From Candidatus Methanoperedens sp. (GTDB lineage: Archaea; Halobacteriota; Methanosarcinia; Methanosarcinales; Methanoperedenaceae): a stretch of DNA of 5,619 nucleotides. The stretch is from NCBI GenBank assembly GCA_028679855.1, contig JAJRAP010000288.1:1-5619 (forward strand). The letters are read 5' to 3'. Each line of letters starts with the position of its first letter. Within the stretch, counting starts at the first letter, position 1. Below the pieces are notes generated by a model. That model made no database searches. It saw only the letters and a program-made list of their open reading frames with translations, and was not told the DNA's origin. Position numbers and translations under genes: made by a program. Positions 4,831 to 5,619 of the stretch are shown here, piece after piece.

Positions 4831-5619
4831 TCATTTCTTTCCCTCAAGGCTCTGTATCCTTTCTTTTAGTTCCATCATCCGGATCTCTCTTCCCACTGCA
4901 AGGGTGTGGAAATCCTCAAATTCTTTGAGCTTTTTCTCAAGCTCAAGGTTTGCCTTCTTCAGGTCATCGTATAGGCACAAGTTCTCGATAGAAGTGGCGA
5001 TCTGGTCAGCGATTGCCTGGGCAAGGCTTAAGTCTCTTTTAGTATATGCCTCAGGCTTGCAGCTCTCAAGGCTGAAAACCCCAATCCTTTCCCCCCTGGA
5101 GATAAGGGGTACCTGGATGACCGATCTAATGCCTTTTTTGAAAAGAATTGCGTCTTCGTAGAAGGGGGTTTCTTTACCAATGCTTCTTATCAACCCTGCT
5201 CCTCGGTCAAGGACTAATCCGCAGTTAGACTTTTCCCTGGGTATCCTTATACCTTTCCCGAGCTCTGTAATCTCAATGACCTCCGCCAGGGCGAAGACTT
5301 CGACCATTTCTTCTCTTGTCAGGCTTATGCCTGCCCTGTCAAAAGATAGGATGTTCCTCATCTCGCCAACCATGGTATCAAAGATCTCCCCAATGTCGCA
5401 TTGTATGCATGCGTTAATTGCTCGGGCGATCCTGTACAGGGCTCTGATATGCCTTGCCTTATCCCTCTCCTTCTTGTAAAGTTTTGCATTCCTTACAGCG
5501 ATGCCTATTGCATTTCCAATTGAGAACAATAGATCAAGGTCATCCTTTGTGAATATTCGCTTTTTCTTTGTCCCGAGGGCAAGTGCGCCAACCACTTTCC
5601 CTTTTGACATCAAAGGAGT
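4831..5619 (-). CDS. Tandem GAF-domain sensor protein, 5' end outside the window
   Basis: The C-terminal 262 or more residues of a cytoplasmic signalling protein are visible. The frame remains open to the window edge (Thr-Pro-Leu before the TTG/ATG codons at 5613-5608), and PLMSKGKVVGALALG is the middle of a GAF domain, so the true start lies beyond 5619. Counting from the TTG at 5613, the first GAF ends at about residue 46 (FTKDDLDLLFSIGNAIGIAVRNAKLY). A second GAF runs from about 57 to 215 (VIQVPLISRGERIGVFSLES, then IADQIATSIENLCLY). A coiled-coil tail follows with LAVGREIRMMELK (238-250). No kinase or other output domain follows, as in the Cache-GAF protein, and the two tails are clearly homologous. 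The N-terminal part may carry PAS, more GAF or membrane segments. It converges on the lipoprotein gene with only six bases between the stops. Ligand and partner are unknown. Confidence 0.88.
   Translation of the reverse strand, partial: TPLMSKGKVVGALALGTKKKRIFTKDDLDLLFSIGNAIGIAVRNAKLYKKERDKARHIRALYRIARAINACIQCDIGEIFDTMVGEMRNILSFDRAGISLTREEMVEVFALAEVIEITELGKGIRIPREKSNCGLVLDRGAGLIRSIGKETPFYEDAILFKKGIRSVIQVPLISRGERIGVFSLESCKPEAYTKRDLSLAQAIADQIATSIENLCLYDDLKKANLELEKKLKEFEDFHTLAVGREIRMMELKERIQSLEGKK

Overview
The window looks archaeal, most likely from a methanogen-like or methane-oxidising euryarchaeon (Methanosarcinales, possibly near Methanoperedens). This is an inference. It rests on AT-rich TATA-like promoters with short leaders, GAGGG ribosome sites, a MEDS-domain histidine kinase, a winged-helix regulator with a DUF4430-like tail, and kinase-less Cache/GAF sensors. 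No 16S or other marker is present, so the taxonomy is unproven. No RNA gene, CRISPR array, transposase or attachment site was seen.

Layout, left to right. Bases 1-83 hold a promoter with operator-like repeats. Bases 84-593 (+) encode an ArsR-type winged-helix regulator fused to a small domain resembling DUF4430. It converges on, and overlaps by 14 bp, a two-gene leftward operon. That operon is a Cache-GAF membrane receptor without a kinase domain (3611 down to 2025), then a soluble MEDS-HisKA-HATPase histidine kinase (2028 down to 580). The two genes are joined by a 4-bp TTGA stop/start overlap. A short AT-rich divergent promoter region (3612-3729) separates the receptor gene from a rightward lipoprotein gene (3730-4824). 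Six bases beyond that gene's stop lies the 3' end of another leftward GAF protein, whose start is outside the window.

The receptor and the kinase appear to be two halves of one sensing system. The receptor has the extracellular ligand domain and membrane anchor but no catalytic part. The kinase has the catalytic part but no membrane segment. Both GAF proteins end in nearly the same coiled-coil tail (AVGRE-x-RMMELK), which points to a shared partner-binding element. No response regulator is visible here.

The most unusual object is the lipoprotein at 3730-4824. It belongs to the NitT/TauT (SsuA/NMT1-like) substrate-binding proteins, but its two lobes are in reversed order: lipobox, then C-terminal lobe, then N-terminal lobe, then stop. 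The break in the fold falls at the same hinge point at both ends of the gene. There, short similar sequences lie 1005 bp apart, which is 335 codons or about one complete domain. The gene is either a real circular permutation or a remnant of a tandem two-domain gene that lost both outer lobes.
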